Below, one piece after another: positions 16,124-23,706 of a stretch of 35,928 nt of DNA (position 1 is the first letter of the stretch; every line of letters begins with the position of its first letter). Source of the DNA: Rhodospirillales bacterium (GTDB lineage Bacteria > Pseudomonadota > Alphaproteobacteria > Reyranellales > Reyranellaceae); the NCBI GenBank assembly GCA_947469635.1, contig CANIRG010000009.1, positions 1 to 35,928 of the forward strand, written 5' to 3'. Position numbers and translations under genes: made by a program. The notes below the pieces were generated by a model. It saw nothing but the letters and a program-made list of their open reading frames with translations, made no database searches and was not told where the DNA came from.

Positions 16124-16681
16124 ATGACTTTCTTCGGTAAGATCCTCGCTGCAGTGCTTGCCTGCGCTCCCCTGGCCGCCGGCGCGGCAACGCTGGGCGG
16201 CGTCGATTACGCCACCCAGTACGACTATCGCGAGTTCTATACGGCTGCGGACGGCAAGAGCTTCCGGGTCGTCATGCAGGGCAATCCCTTCCCCGGCGTG
16301 CCGGCTGACGATGTCGCCCGGCGGCTGCTGTCGCAGATGCAGGCGAACAAGCCGCAGCCCCGCCTCACCTTCACTTACGACAAGCCCGCCACGGAGCAGC
16401 GTCCCGACTACAAGGTCGTGTTCGTCTTCGATCCTGCCGGCGACCTCGGCGCCGATGCGGCCTGCAAGGGTGGCGACCGGCACAAGGCCGCCACGGCCGG
16501 ACGCGTCTACGTCTTCGCCATCTACTGCCGCAACGACATGGCGCTGTCGCAGGTCACCGGCTGGACGGCCGCCGCCGGCCCCGACGATCCGCTGGTGGGC
16601 CAGCTCTTCAAGGACGTGTTCGCGACCCTGTTCAACTCCTCACCCGGCCTGAGGCCGCATCTCGGCGGCTCGTTCCGCTAA
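16124..16681 (+). CDS. Small exported protein of unknown function
   Basis: A 185-residue protein I do not recognise. It begins with a signal peptide (about 1-21, ending AAGA-AT) and has no membrane segment after it. Two cysteines in the mature part (ACKGG near 114 and YCRND near 136) could form a disulfide. It contains mixed alpha/beta composition with no repeat or metal motif. It starts six bases after the parE stop and ends eight bases before pyrD, so it is likely co-transcribed with both. Base composition and codon use match its neighbours. Confidence 0.72.
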   Translation: MTFFGKILAAVLACAPLAAGAATLGGVDYATQYDYREFYTAADGKSFRVVMQGNPFPGVPADDVARRLLSQMQANKPQPRLTFTYDKPATEQRPDYKVVFVFDPAGDLGADAACKGGDRHKAATAGRVYVFAIYCRNDMALSQVTGWTAAAGPDDPLVGQLFKDVFATLFNSSPGLRPHLGGSFR

Positions 16682-16689
16682 CCGACGGC

Positions 16690-17685
16690 ATGGCCGCCTG
16701 GTACGCGCTCGCCGACCTCGCCCTCTCGCGCCTCGACGCTGAGGCCGCGCACGGGCTTGCCATTCGGGCGCTCAAGACGGGTCTGGTGCCGGGCGATCGG
16801 CGGCCCGATCCGCCGTCGCTGGGTGTCGAGGTCTGGGGTCGACGCCTGCCCAATCCCATCGGTCTCGCCGCTGGCTTCGACAAGAATGCCGAGGTGCCTG
16901 ACGCCATGCTCGGCATGGGCTTCGGCTTCGTCGAGATCGGCAGCGTCACGCCCCGACCGCAGGACGGCAATCCACGGCCGCGCCTGTTCCGGCTGCCCGA
17001 GGATCGTGGCGTCATCAATCGCATGGGCTTCAATGGGCAAGGCCTGGCGCCTGCTCTCTCCCGGCTCAAAGCACGCCCGCGCAACGGCTTCGTCGGCGTC
17101 AACATCGGCGCCAACAAGGACAGCGAGGATCGCACGGCCGACTACGTCACCTGTGCGTCGGCGCTGGCGCCGCATGCCGACTATCTGGTGTGCAACGTCT
17201 CCTCGCCCAACACGCCGGGCCTGCGCAACCTGCAGGGCCGCGAGCAGCTGGGCGACCTGCTGAAGCGCGTGCAGGATGCGATCGCCGGCACCCCCGTGCC
17301 GCTCGTCGTGAAGATCGCGCCCGATGCAACCGACGACGACCTCGACGACATCGTGGCCGTCGCCCGCGACTTGCGCATCGACGGCATCATCATCGGCAAC
17401 ACCACATTGTCGCGGCCGCCATCGCTTCGCTCATCGCGCAAGGACGAGACGGGTGGCCTGTCGGGCGCGCCTCTCATGAGCCTGTCGACCGAGGTGCTGC
17501 GCAAGACGGCCGAGCGGGTCGAGAAGCAGTTTCCTCTGATCGGTTGCGGCGGCGTGAGCTCAGGCGCCGACGCTCTTGCCAAGCTCCGCGCCGGCGCCAC
17601 GCTGGTGCAGCTCTATTCGGCGATGGTCTACGAAGGCCCGCCGCTCGTCCGCCGCATCAAGGACGAGCTCGCGGCGCTTCTTTAG
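16690..17685 (+). CDS. pyrD: Dihydroorotate dehydrogenase, quinone-dependent (class 2)
   Basis: A 331-residue FMN enzyme of pyrimidine synthesis that oxidises dihydroorotate to orotate using the quinone pool at the inner membrane. It has GLAAGFDKNAE (57-67), GSVTPRPQDGNPRPRLFRL (about 80-98), the catalytic serine in NVSSPNTPGLR (about 171-181), and the FMN-phosphate region IGCGGVSSG and LYSAMVYEGP near the end. The N-terminal extension (about 1-45) that binds membrane/quinone is present, which marks class 2. The gene converges with the Rieske gene with only one base between stop codons. Confidence 0.92.
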   Translation: MAAWYALADLALSRLDAEAAHGLAIRALKTGLVPGDRRPDPPSLGVEVWGRRLPNPIGLAAGFDKNAEVPDAMLGMGFGFVEIGSVTPRPQDGNPRPRLFRLPEDRGVINRMGFNGQGLAPALSRLKARPRNGFVGVNIGANKDSEDRTADYVTCASALAPHADYLVCNVSSPNTPGLRNLQGREQLGDLLKRVQDAIAGTPVPLVVKIAPDATDDDLDDIVAVARDLRIDGIIIGNTTLSRPPSLRSSRKDETGGLSGAPLMSLSTEVLRKTAERVEKQFPLIGCGGVSSGADALAKLRAGATLVQLYSAMVYEGPPLVRRIKDELAALL

Positions 17686-17686
17686 T

Positions 17687-18865
17687 TCACGCCTCGTCGA
17701 GATACTGACCGGCGTCGAACTTCACGTAGGCGTCCTTCTCGTCGAACGCCGTGCCGACCGGATCGCCGCCCTTGGCCACGATGTCGAGCTGCTTCTGCAG
17801 CAGCACCCGCAGCATCGACACGCCCTGGTCGGACGACATCAGATGCTCCTCGGAGTGGAAGGTGATGGGCCCCTGTCCAACTTGCGCCTCGGCGTCGCCG
17901 GGGAACTTCTGGTGCTCCTCGGGCGTGAGCTCGGCCCAGGTCTTGCCGTTGTAGCGCGACTTGAACTTGGTGAGTTCGCCCTTCTCCTTCACCCGCCCGG
18001 CGACGTAGATGCGGTAGTGGGTATCGTCGATGGGCACGGTCCAGCCGATCGATTCGACCATGCCGTACTGCGCCACGCGCGGATTGGCGACGACGCGCAG
18101 CGTCGGGATCACCGCCTCGGTGACGCGCCGGAAACGCTTGCCGTCGGGGCCGGGACGGATCGAGGTCGCCTTCACGCCCATCGGGCCGTATTCGAACTTC
18201 ACCTTGGGAAAGCTGTTCATCTGCTCGACGAACTGCGGGCCGCTGAAGGTGCCGTGCAGGATCGGCACATGGTAGGGATCGACCACGTTCTCGAAATGTT
18301 GCAGCCAGTTGCAGGGCGCGATGGTGATGCCACCACTGCCGATGCTCGAATCGTCGGTCTCGACGAATTCGCCCGGCGCCATGACCTCGAGGCATTCGTA
18401 GCGCGGCAGGAGCGGTTTCTTCGCCGGCGGGCCGAGATAGGCGAAGACCAGCCCGTAGCGGTCCTCCGCCGGATACCAGGGCTGGCGCACGCGCTGGCAT
18501 TGCGCCCCCGTCGGGTTGGGCTCGCACGGCATCTCGAGGCACTTGCCTTCGATGTCGAACAGCCAGCCGTGATAGCAGCAGCGGATGCCGCGCTCCTCGA
18601 TCTTGCCGTAGTACAGCGTGGTGCCGCGGTGGCAGCAGCGCGGATAGACGAGGCCCGGCCGGCCCTGCCCGTCGCGAAAGAGGATCAATTCCTCGCCCAG
18701 GATCTTCACCGGCCGCGGCGTGCCGCCGGCATCGCTGCTGAGGCCCACCGGATGCCAGTAGCGTCGCAGCAGCTCGCCCATCGGCGTGCCGCGTCCCACT
18801 TCGGTCAGCTTCGCGTTGTAGGTGGGCGGCGGGAGATCGTAGGCGGAGCGGACGTCGAGGCTCAT
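17687..18865 (-). CDS. Rieske non-heme iron oxygenase, alpha subunit
   Basis: A 392-residue ring-hydroxylating oxygenase large subunit. The Rieske 2Fe-2S ligands are C77-x-H79 and C96-xx-H99 (CCHRG ... CCYHGW). The catalytic domain has the mononuclear iron motif NWLQHFENVVDPYHVPILH, with N186, D196, H199 and H204. The spacing is that of phthalate-4,5-dioxygenase/vanillate-demethylase type enzymes, and the substrate is probably an aromatic or heterocyclic acid. No reductase gene is visible, so an electron donor is encoded elsewhere. It starts one base after the stop of the Bug binding protein, suggesting one operon for uptake and attack of the same compound. Confidence 0.87.
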   Translation of the reverse strand: MSLDVRSAYDLPPPTYNAKLTEVGRGTPMGELLRRYWHPVGLSSDAGGTPRPVKILGEELILFRDGQGRPGLVYPRCCHRGTTLYYGKIEERGIRCCYHGWLFDIEGKCLEMPCEPNPTGAQCQRVRQPWYPAEDRYGLVFAYLGPPAKKPLLPRYECLEVMAPGEFVETDDSSIGSGGITIAPCNWLQHFENVVDPYHVPILHGTFSGPQFVEQMNSFPKVKFEYGPMGVKATSIRPGPDGKRFRRVTEAVIPTLRVVANPRVAQYGMVESIGWTVPIDDTHYRIYVAGRVKEKGELTKFKSRYNGKTWAELTPEEHQKFPGDAEAQVGQGPITFHSEEHLMSSDQGVSMLRVLLQKQLDIVAKGGDPVGTAFDEKDAYVKFDAGQYLDEA

Positions 18866-18866
18866 G

Positions 18867-19829
18867 TCATTCCACCTTGGCGCCTGATTGCTTGATGAGA
18901 TCGGCCCAGATCGGCGTCTCGCGCGTCAGCACCGATGCGAGCTCGCCCGGCGTCGAGGCGATCGGCGTCTGGCCCTGCGCGACCAGCTTCTCGGCGACGG
19001 CAGGATCGGCCAGCACCGTCTTGATCTCGCGCTGCAGGCGGTCGACGATCTCCTTCGGTGTGCCAGCCGGTGCGTAGGCCGCCACGAACAGGCTGAGGTC
19101 GAAGCCCGGCACGAGCTGCTCGGCGAACGTGCCGAGGTCGGGCATCGAGGCCGAACGCTTGGCGCCGGCGGCGGCGAGCGCCCTCACGCGGCCAGCGGTG
19201 ATCTGGGCCTTGGCGCTGACGGGGCTGGCCCAGGTGAGGTCGAGCGTGCCGTTGGCCACGTCCTGCAGCGCCGGCACGTCGCCGCGATAGGGCACGTGGC
19301 TGTACATGCCTCCCAGCGACTTCTCGAACATCAGCCCGTAGAGATGGCCCGACGAGCCGATGCCCCAGCTGCCATAGGTTGCCGGCCGTCCCAGCCCCTT
19401 CACCCAGGCGGCCATGCCGCGCAGGTCGCCGAACGGGGCATCGGCCTTGACCGCGAGCAGGATGGTGCCGAGCGACACCAGTGACACCGGAATCAGGTCC
19501 TTCGCCGGATCGAACGGCAGCTTGTTGTAGAGGGTCGGGTTGTTGGTGTGGGTCGAGTTGGTGGTGATCAGGAAGGTCGAGCCGTCGGGCGCCGCCTTTG
19601 CGACGATATCGGAGCCGACGATGGTGTTGGCGCCGGGCTTGGGATCGACGAGCACCTGCTGGCCGAGGCGCGTCGACAGCCCATCGCCGATGACGCGCAC
19701 CAGGGCATCGATCGCGCCCCCCGGATTGAACGGCACGACGATGCGCACCGGCTTGGTCGGCCACGCATTCTCCGCCCGCGCCACGAACGGCGCAGCGAGC
19801 ATGGCGGCAAGCATTGCCCTTTTTGTCAT
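18867..19829 (-). CDS. Bug family (TctC-type) periplasmic substrate-binding protein
   Basis: A periplasmic receptor of the Bug/TctC family, 320 residues from ATG 19829. It has a signal peptide (MTKRAMLAAMLAAPFVARA) and the family segments WPTKPVRIVVPFNPGGAID and VDPKPGANTIVG. These proteins bind small carboxylates, often aromatic acids, for tripartite tricarboxylate transporters, although many lack a linked transporter, as here. The longer track start (19853) adds MRSFATLR, which is encoded by the REP-like repeat and is probably not native; ATG 19814, preceded by AAAAGGG, is another option. The gene is directly upstream of the Rieske oxygenase. Confidence 0.85.
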   Translation of the reverse strand: MTKRAMLAAMLAAPFVARAENAWPTKPVRIVVPFNPGGAIDALVRVIGDGLSTRLGQQVLVDPKPGANTIVGSDIVAKAAPDGSTFLITTNSTHTNNPTLYNKLPFDPAKDLIPVSLVSLGTILLAVKADAPFGDLRGMAAWVKGLGRPATYGSWGIGSSGHLYGLMFEKSLGGMYSHVPYRGDVPALQDVANGTLDLTWASPVSAKAQITAGRVRALAAAGAKRSASMPDLGTFAEQLVPGFDLSLFVAAYAPAGTPKEIVDRLQREIKTVLADPAVAEKLVAQGQTPIASTPGELASVLTRETPIWADLIKQSGAKVE

Positions 19830-19855
19830 CCTGAGCGTCGCGAAGGATCTCATGG
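19825..19855 (+). repeat. REP-like repeat, left copy (C)
   Basis: A 31-base unit beginning gtcatcctgag and ending gatctcatgg. Its reverse complement matches the right copy (20175-20205) at 27 of 31 positions. It contains the stop codon of the GIY-YIG gene (19850-19852) and a potential ATG for the Bug gene (19851-19853). The core cctgag ... cgaagga resembles the two units at 64-159, but without the long central stem. Confidence 0.8.
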
Positions 19856-20152
19856 CGTCTCACCAATCTCAGGCATCAGGTCTTCCCACCTCGGATTGGC
19901 CGCACGCACCAACTCGTTCTTGCGAATGCGCTTCCAACCCTTGAGTTGCTTCTCTCGAGCGATGGCTTCTTCGATCTGCTCGAATTCTTCAGCGTAGCCG
20001 AGTCTCGTGATTTTGTATTTCTTCGCGAACCCGCTGCCTTTGCCGCTCCTGTGTTCGAAGATGCGACGACCGAGGTCGTTTGTAACACCAATATACATCG
20101 CGCTGAGCGAACTGCTCGTCATGATGGAGACCCAGTACCGGTGCTCTCTCAC
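19850..20152 (-). CDS. Small GIY-YIG domain endonuclease (UPF0213/YhbQ-like)
   Basis: A 100-residue single-domain GIY-YIG nuclease-family protein. The first motif is divergent (HRYWVSI at 4-10, Y6), the second is clear (MYIGVTNDLGRR, 19-30), H34 follows in FEHR, and the conserved glutamate is E67 in AIAREKQLKGWKR. NPRWEDL (86-92) is a family C-terminal signature. In characterised GIY-YIG enzymes these tyrosines, arginine, histidine and glutamate form the DNA-cleaving site. I use GTG 20152, because an in-frame TGA lies nine bases upstream; starting at ATG 20122 would lose Y6. The gene lies between inverted repeats and its stop is inside one of them. Confidence 0.85.
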   Translation of the reverse strand: MREHRYWVSIMTSSSLSAMYIGVTNDLGRRIFEHRSGKGSGFAKKYKITRLGYAEEFEQIEEAIAREKQLKGWKRIRKNELVRAANPRWEDLMPEIGETP

Positions 20153-20174
20153 GGAGCGTCACCGGCCACGGGGG

Positions 20175-20205
20175 CCATGAGGTCCTTCGCTTCGCTCAGG
20201 ACGAC
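20175..20205 (-). repeat. REP-like repeat, right copy (D)
   Basis: Inverted counterpart of 19825-19855, reading ccatgaggtccttcgcttcg on the plus strand and ending ctcaggacgac. It lies between the GTG start of the GIY-YIG gene and the stop of the serine protease gene. In the protease-direction reading frame just past the stop it would encode the RPERSEGPHGP type of peptide often seen as an artefact of such repeats. Confidence 0.8.
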
Positions 20206-20223
20206 AGAACTTTTGGCTTGGCT

Positions 20224-21102
20224 TCATCTGGGACGCGAGCGGCCCGACACGGAGCAGAACACCAGGGAGACCGTCCCTGCCGCCTCGCGCACCTGGGTGC
20301 CGTGACGGCCATAGTCCTTGGGATCGATCGACGTGCCGCCGCGCGTCACGGTCGCCACGTCCTTGGGAAGGACGTCCTTTACGCGGGACATCGGCGTCGT
20401 CGTCAGCCGGGCGGAGCGCTCGGCGTAGAGGATGGTGACGCCCTGCACCGCGCCGGTGCGATCGACCTGCGGTCCGCCCGAGATGCCGCCCAGCGCACCG
20501 GAACCGGGCGGTGAGCGTTCCTGCTCGGCCCAGACCCATCCTTGTTCCACCGGCTTGCCCGGCTTTCCCTGGCGGATACGGGCCATGCCCACGAAGCGCG
20601 TATAGACTGAGGTTGGCTGCCCGTGCGGATAGCCGAAGTGGAAGCCCTCCTGGCCCATGACCGGCAGGCGCTCGGTGAGCTCGATCCTGGGCGGATCCTG
20701 CGGCGCGCCGGTGGTCGCGATGGCGACGTCCGCGACCGGATGCAGCGATTTGCCGGTGATCGGCCGCCATTCGTCGCGCACTCGGACATAGGACTTGGCG
20801 CAGGACTCGAGGACATGGGCGGCGGTGATCCAGGTGCCGGGAGCGACCAGGAACGCCGTGCCGATCGAATCCTCCGGCTTGCCCTCGTCGCCCTCCACGA
20901 GCATGTCGAAGCCGGGCTTGGTCGGCGTCTGGCCGGTGGGTGGCGCGGCCGGCACGGCGTTCGACCAGGCCTTGCTGTCGATCGGCGGCAGCGGCCGTCG
21001 CGGCGCCTCGTACTCGCCCTCGTCGCTGAACACCTCGTAGATCGCGTAGATCGACGCCACGATGACGATCCACATCACAAGCCGCCGGACGACGCTTCCC
21101 AT
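20224..21102 (-). CDS. Membrane-anchored trypsin-like serine protease
   Basis: A protein of 292 residues with a short cytoplasmic start and one membrane segment (about 7-24), followed by a proline-rich linker and a trypsin-like domain. The catalytic triad is visible: H96 in TAAHVLES, D125 in PVADVAIA, and S208 in GGISGGPQV. It lacks a PDZ domain, so it is not a standard DegP/HtrA. The active domain should face the periplasm, where it could cleave misfolded or specific envelope proteins. It starts 11 bases after the DUF350 gene and they are probably co-transcribed. ATG 21102 gives a sensible N-terminal anchor. Confidence 0.82.
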   Translation of the reverse strand: MGSVVRRLVMWIVIVASIYAIYEVFSDEGEYEAPRRPLPPIDSKAWSNAVPAAPPTGQTPTKPGFDMLVEGDEGKPEDSIGTAFLVAPGTWITAAHVLESCAKSYVRVRDEWRPITGKSLHPVADVAIATTGAPQDPPRIELTERLPVMGQEGFHFGYPHGQPTSVYTRFVGMARIRQGKPGKPVEQGWVWAEQERSPPGSGALGGISGGPQVDRTGAVQGVTILYAERSARLTTTPMSRVKDVLPKDVATVTRGGTSIDPKDYGRHGTQVREAAGTVSLVFCSVSGRSRPR

Positions 21103-21112
21103 GACCGATCCG

Positions 21113-21529
21113 TCAGCCGGCGATGGCGGCGGCGTTGATGATGCCCACCGCGAGATGCGTCGACCCCAGGGCCAGGGCGGCCGCCATCTCGCCGCGCTCG
21201 ATGCGGGGCGTGAGGTCGCGGAACACGAAGCGGGCGACGAAGAAGGTGGCGAGCTGCACGATGAGCGCGACCACGCCCCAGACGATGATGTCGGGAATGC
21301 TGACGCTCCTGGCCAGGCACATGCCGAGCGGCAGGGCGAGCGACAGGATGGCCGCCCCGAAGGCCGTGGCCGCAGCGGCGTTGTTCTCGCGGATGAGGCG
21401 GGCCTCGTTCATCGGCGTCAGCGACTGGTAGATCAGGACGCCGCCAATCAGCATCAGCAGCGTCACGGCGAAATGGGCGCCGAACACCGGCATCGCGCGC
21501 AAGGCGCTGGTCAAGATCGCATCGAACAT
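21113..21529 (-). CDS. DUF350 family inner-membrane protein
   Basis: A small hydrophobic protein of 138 residues with four predicted membrane segments (about 15-36, 50-75, 80-103 and 117-136). The ENNAAAATAFGAAILSLALPL stretch, containing two polar positions in a helix, is typical of DUF350 (UPF0719). The family has no settled biochemical function. ATG 21529 has a good upstream GGGAGAAC site. It is the first gene of a two-gene unit with the anchored protease, which suggests a membrane partner for it, but this is only context. Confidence 0.8.
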   Translation of the reverse strand: MFDAILTSALRAMPVFGAHFAVTLLMLIGGVLIYQSLTPMNEARLIRENNAAAATAFGAAILSLALPLGMCLARSVSIPDIIVWGVVALIVQLATFFVARFVFRDLTPRIERGEMAAALALGSTHLAVGIINAAAIAG

Positions 21530-21617
21530 CGGTTCTCCCGCCCTGTCGTCCCTATTCTCCGCATCGCGGAAAACTATGCCGCAGACGCGCCCCGAACGAG
21601 GTCATACACTGCCGCCC

Positions 21618-21624
21618 AAGGGAG
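21618..21624 (+). promoter_or_regulatory. Ribosome binding site fixing the GTG start of the permease
   Basis: AAGGGAG lies eight bases before GTG 21633. The track start at 21576 lacks such a site and adds a polar, proline-rich leader that does not suit a membrane protein, so GTG 21633 is preferred. Confidence 0.7.
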
Positions 21625-21632
21625 ACCAAGAC

Positions 21633-22538
21633 GTGCCGCTCTGGATACCGATCACGATTTTCGCCGCGCTTTGCCAGAACATCCGTACGACGATGCAGCA
21701 GAAGATTCGCGGCATCCTGAGCGTCGATGGCGCCAATTTCGTCCGCTACCTCTACGGCGCCCCGCTGGCGCTGGGCATGCTGGCATTCCTGGTCTGGGGC
21801 ACCGGCCGGCAGGTGCCGACCCTCACGCTGGCCTTCCTTGGCCTCGTCGCCATCGCGGGCGTGGCGCAGATCGTCGCCACCTCGCTGATGATCCACGCCT
21901 TCGCGCTGCGCAACTACGCCGTCGGCACGGTCTACTCCAAGACAGAGACGGTGTTCGTGGCGCTGTTCGCCACCTTCATCTCGCTCGAGCCGCTGCATCT
22001 CCTGTCGTGGGCCGGCATCCTGGTCTGCCTCGGCGGCGTGGCGATCCTGAGCGTGCGCGGCAATTTCTCGAGCGTGCGCAGCGTGCTGGCCGACCTCACC
22101 CACAAGGGCGCGCTGTTCGGCATCCTGTCGGGCGCGATCTTCGCGGTCGCCGCCGGCACGATCCGCGAAGCCTCGAAGCTCCTGACCGAAGGCGACTTCC
22201 TGGTGCGCGGCATCACCACGCTCGCCTGCATGAACACCATCCAGATCGTGCTGATGGCCGCCTACCTCGCCTATCGCGACCGTCCGCAGCTCGGCAAGGT
22301 CTGGTTCAACTGGCGCTCGTCGATCTGGGTCGGCATCTTCAGCGTGCTGGGATCGGCCGGCTGGGCGCTGGCCATGACGCTGGAGAACGCCGCCTTGGTG
22401 CGCGCGGTCGGCCAGATCGAGCTGGTCTTCACCTTCATCGCCTCGCACCTCGTGCTGAAGGAACGGCCGTCGCCCGGCGAATGGTTCGGCAGCGTGCTCG
22501 TCGTCGGCGGCGTCGTCCTCATCCTCATTGGCCGGTGA
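21633..22538 (+). CDS. EamA/DMT superfamily permease
   Basis: A 301-residue inner-membrane protein with about ten hydrophobic helices in two similar halves, the usual plan of EamA-type drug/metabolite transporters. The second half ends with the typical ALVRAVGQIELVFTFIASHLVLKERPSPGEW segment. Substrates of such carriers range from amino acids to organic cations and are not predictable here. GTG 21633 is chosen from the ribosome binding site. It ends four bases before the CoA transferase gene, so it likely exports or imports a compound linked to that pathway. Confidence 0.83.
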   Translation: MPLWIPITIFAALCQNIRTTMQQKIRGILSVDGANFVRYLYGAPLALGMLAFLVWGTGRQVPTLTLAFLGLVAIAGVAQIVATSLMIHAFALRNYAVGTVYSKTETVFVALFATFISLEPLHLLSWAGILVCLGGVAILSVRGNFSSVRSVLADLTHKGALFGILSGAIFAVAAGTIREASKLLTEGDFLVRGITTLACMNTIQIVLMAAYLAYRDRPQLGKVWFNWRSSIWVGIFSVLGSAGWALAMTLENAALVRAVGQIELVFTFIASHLVLKERPSPGEWFGSVLVVGGVVLILIGR

Positions 22539-22542
22539 CACA

Positions 22543-23706
22543 ATGACCGAAACGCAGCCTCGCCCGCTCCAGGACCTTCGCGTGCTGGATTTCTCCACCA
22601 CCATCGCCGGCCCGCATTGCACCCGCCTGCTGGCCGACATGGGCGCCGACGTGATCAAGGTCGAATCGCCCGAGGGCGACCTCATGCGCAGCCGCATGGT
22701 GCTGCGTGATGGTGCGAGCACGATGTTCGGCCAGCTCAATGTCGGCAAGCGCTCGATCGTGCTCGACCTCAAGAAGCCCGAGGCGATCGCCGCGGTGAAG
22801 AAGCTCGTGGTCTCCGTCGACATCGTGCTGGAGAACTACCGGCCGGGTGTGATGAAGCGGCTGGGGCTCGACTATCCGGAGCTCGCCAAGATCAATCCGC
22901 GGCTCATCTATTGCGCCATCTCGGGCTATGGCCAGACCGGCCCGGGTGCCGGCCGGCCCGCCTATGCGCCGGTGATCCACGCCTCCACCGGCTATGACAT
23001 GTCGCATGCCTCCTACCAGCAGGGGCGCGAGAGGCCGGACAATTGCGGCATCTTCGTCGCCGACTATGCCAGCGGCGCCTATGCGCTGGCGGGCCTGCTC
23101 GCTGCCGTGCATCAGCGTCACGTCACCGGCCGGGGCCAGATGGTCGACGTGTCGATGTTCGAGACGCTGGTCGGCATGATGCTGGGCGAGGTCAGCCGGG
23201 CGCAGTTTCCGATCGAGATGCCGTCCCGGCCCATGTACGGCCCGATCGAGGCCAGCGATGGATACGTCATGCTGGCCACGGCGAGCGAGCGCACCTTCCA
23301 GGACATGGCGACCGCCGCCGGCCGTCGCGACTGGCTCACCGACCCGCGCTTCGAGAAGTACAACGACCGGCGCCTCAACTGGGGCCTGTTGATCGACGAG
23401 CTGGAGCAATGGTCGAAGACGATGAGCGTCGCCGAGGTGATGGTCGCGCTCGAGAAGCATGGCGTGCCCTGCTCGCCCTATCTCACCGTGGCCGAGGCGC
23501 TGAAGGACCCGCAGGTCGAGCACCGCGGCTCGCTCTGCACGATCGAGGATAGCGCCGGCCCCTACCAGTCGCCCGCCCCGCCTTTCCGCTTCTCAGGTTC
23601 GACGCTGCAGAGCGGTCCCAAGGTCGCCGGCCTCGGCGAGCACACGAGGAGCGTGCTTGCCGACGCCGGCCTCGGCGAGGCCGAGATCGAAGCGCTGCTC
23701 AAATGA
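22543..23706 (+). CDS. Family III CoA transferase (CaiB/BaiF)
   Basis: A protein of 387 residues of the formyl-CoA transferase family. It opens with LQDLRVLDFSTTIAGPHCTRLLADMGADVIKVE (typical), and the catalytic aspartate is D174 in FVADYASG. Family III enzymes move CoA between two acids, often succinyl-CoA or another acyl-CoA and an organic acid. I prefer ATG 22543 over the TTG five codons earlier, which lies inside the permease gene. The stop overlaps the thiolase-like gene start (ATGA), so the products are made together. The acyl substrate is not identifiable. Confidence 0.87.
   Translation: MTETQPRPLQDLRVLDFSTTIAGPHCTRLLADMGADVIKVESPEGDLMRSRMVLRDGASTMFGQLNVGKRSIVLDLKKPEAIAAVKKLVVSVDIVLENYRPGVMKRLGLDYPELAKINPRLIYCAISGYGQTGPGAGRPAYAPVIHASTGYDMSHASYQQGRERPDNCGIFVADYASGAYALAGLLAAVHQRHVTGRGQMVDVSMFETLVGMMLGEVSRAQFPIEMPSRPMYGPIEASDGYVMLATASERTFQDMATAAGRRDWLTDPRFEKYNDRRLNWGLLIDELEQWSKTMSVAEVMVALEKHGVPCSPYLTVAEALKDPQVEHRGSLCTIEDSAGPYQSPAPPFRFSGSTLQSGPKVAGLGEHTRSVLADAGLGEAEIEALLK

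Larger units (their letters stand above)
19825..20205. mobile_element. Candidate GIY-YIG/REP-like mobile unit
   Basis: A single small nuclease gene fills almost all the space between two 31-base inverted repeats, 381 bases in total. The gene ends inside the left repeat and starts 23 bases from the right repeat. The repeat ends belong to a family that also occurs at 64-159 without a nuclease gene. This layout (nuclease plus flanking copies plus scattered gene-less copies) is what REP/RAYT systems show, but with a GIY-YIG fold rather than a Y1 transposase. No target duplication is evident beside the arms, so mobility is not proved. It could instead be repeats that inserted around a gene. Confidence 0.45.

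Noticed and set aside
13598-16483. 961-residue minus-strand ORF
   Set aside because: Only the last 124 codons are the thioesterase. The rest is antisense to parE.
19819-20214. Target-site duplication beside the GIY-YIG unit
   Set aside because: Both flanks contain ctttt, but the right copy is several bases away from the arm and it is too short to be meaningful.
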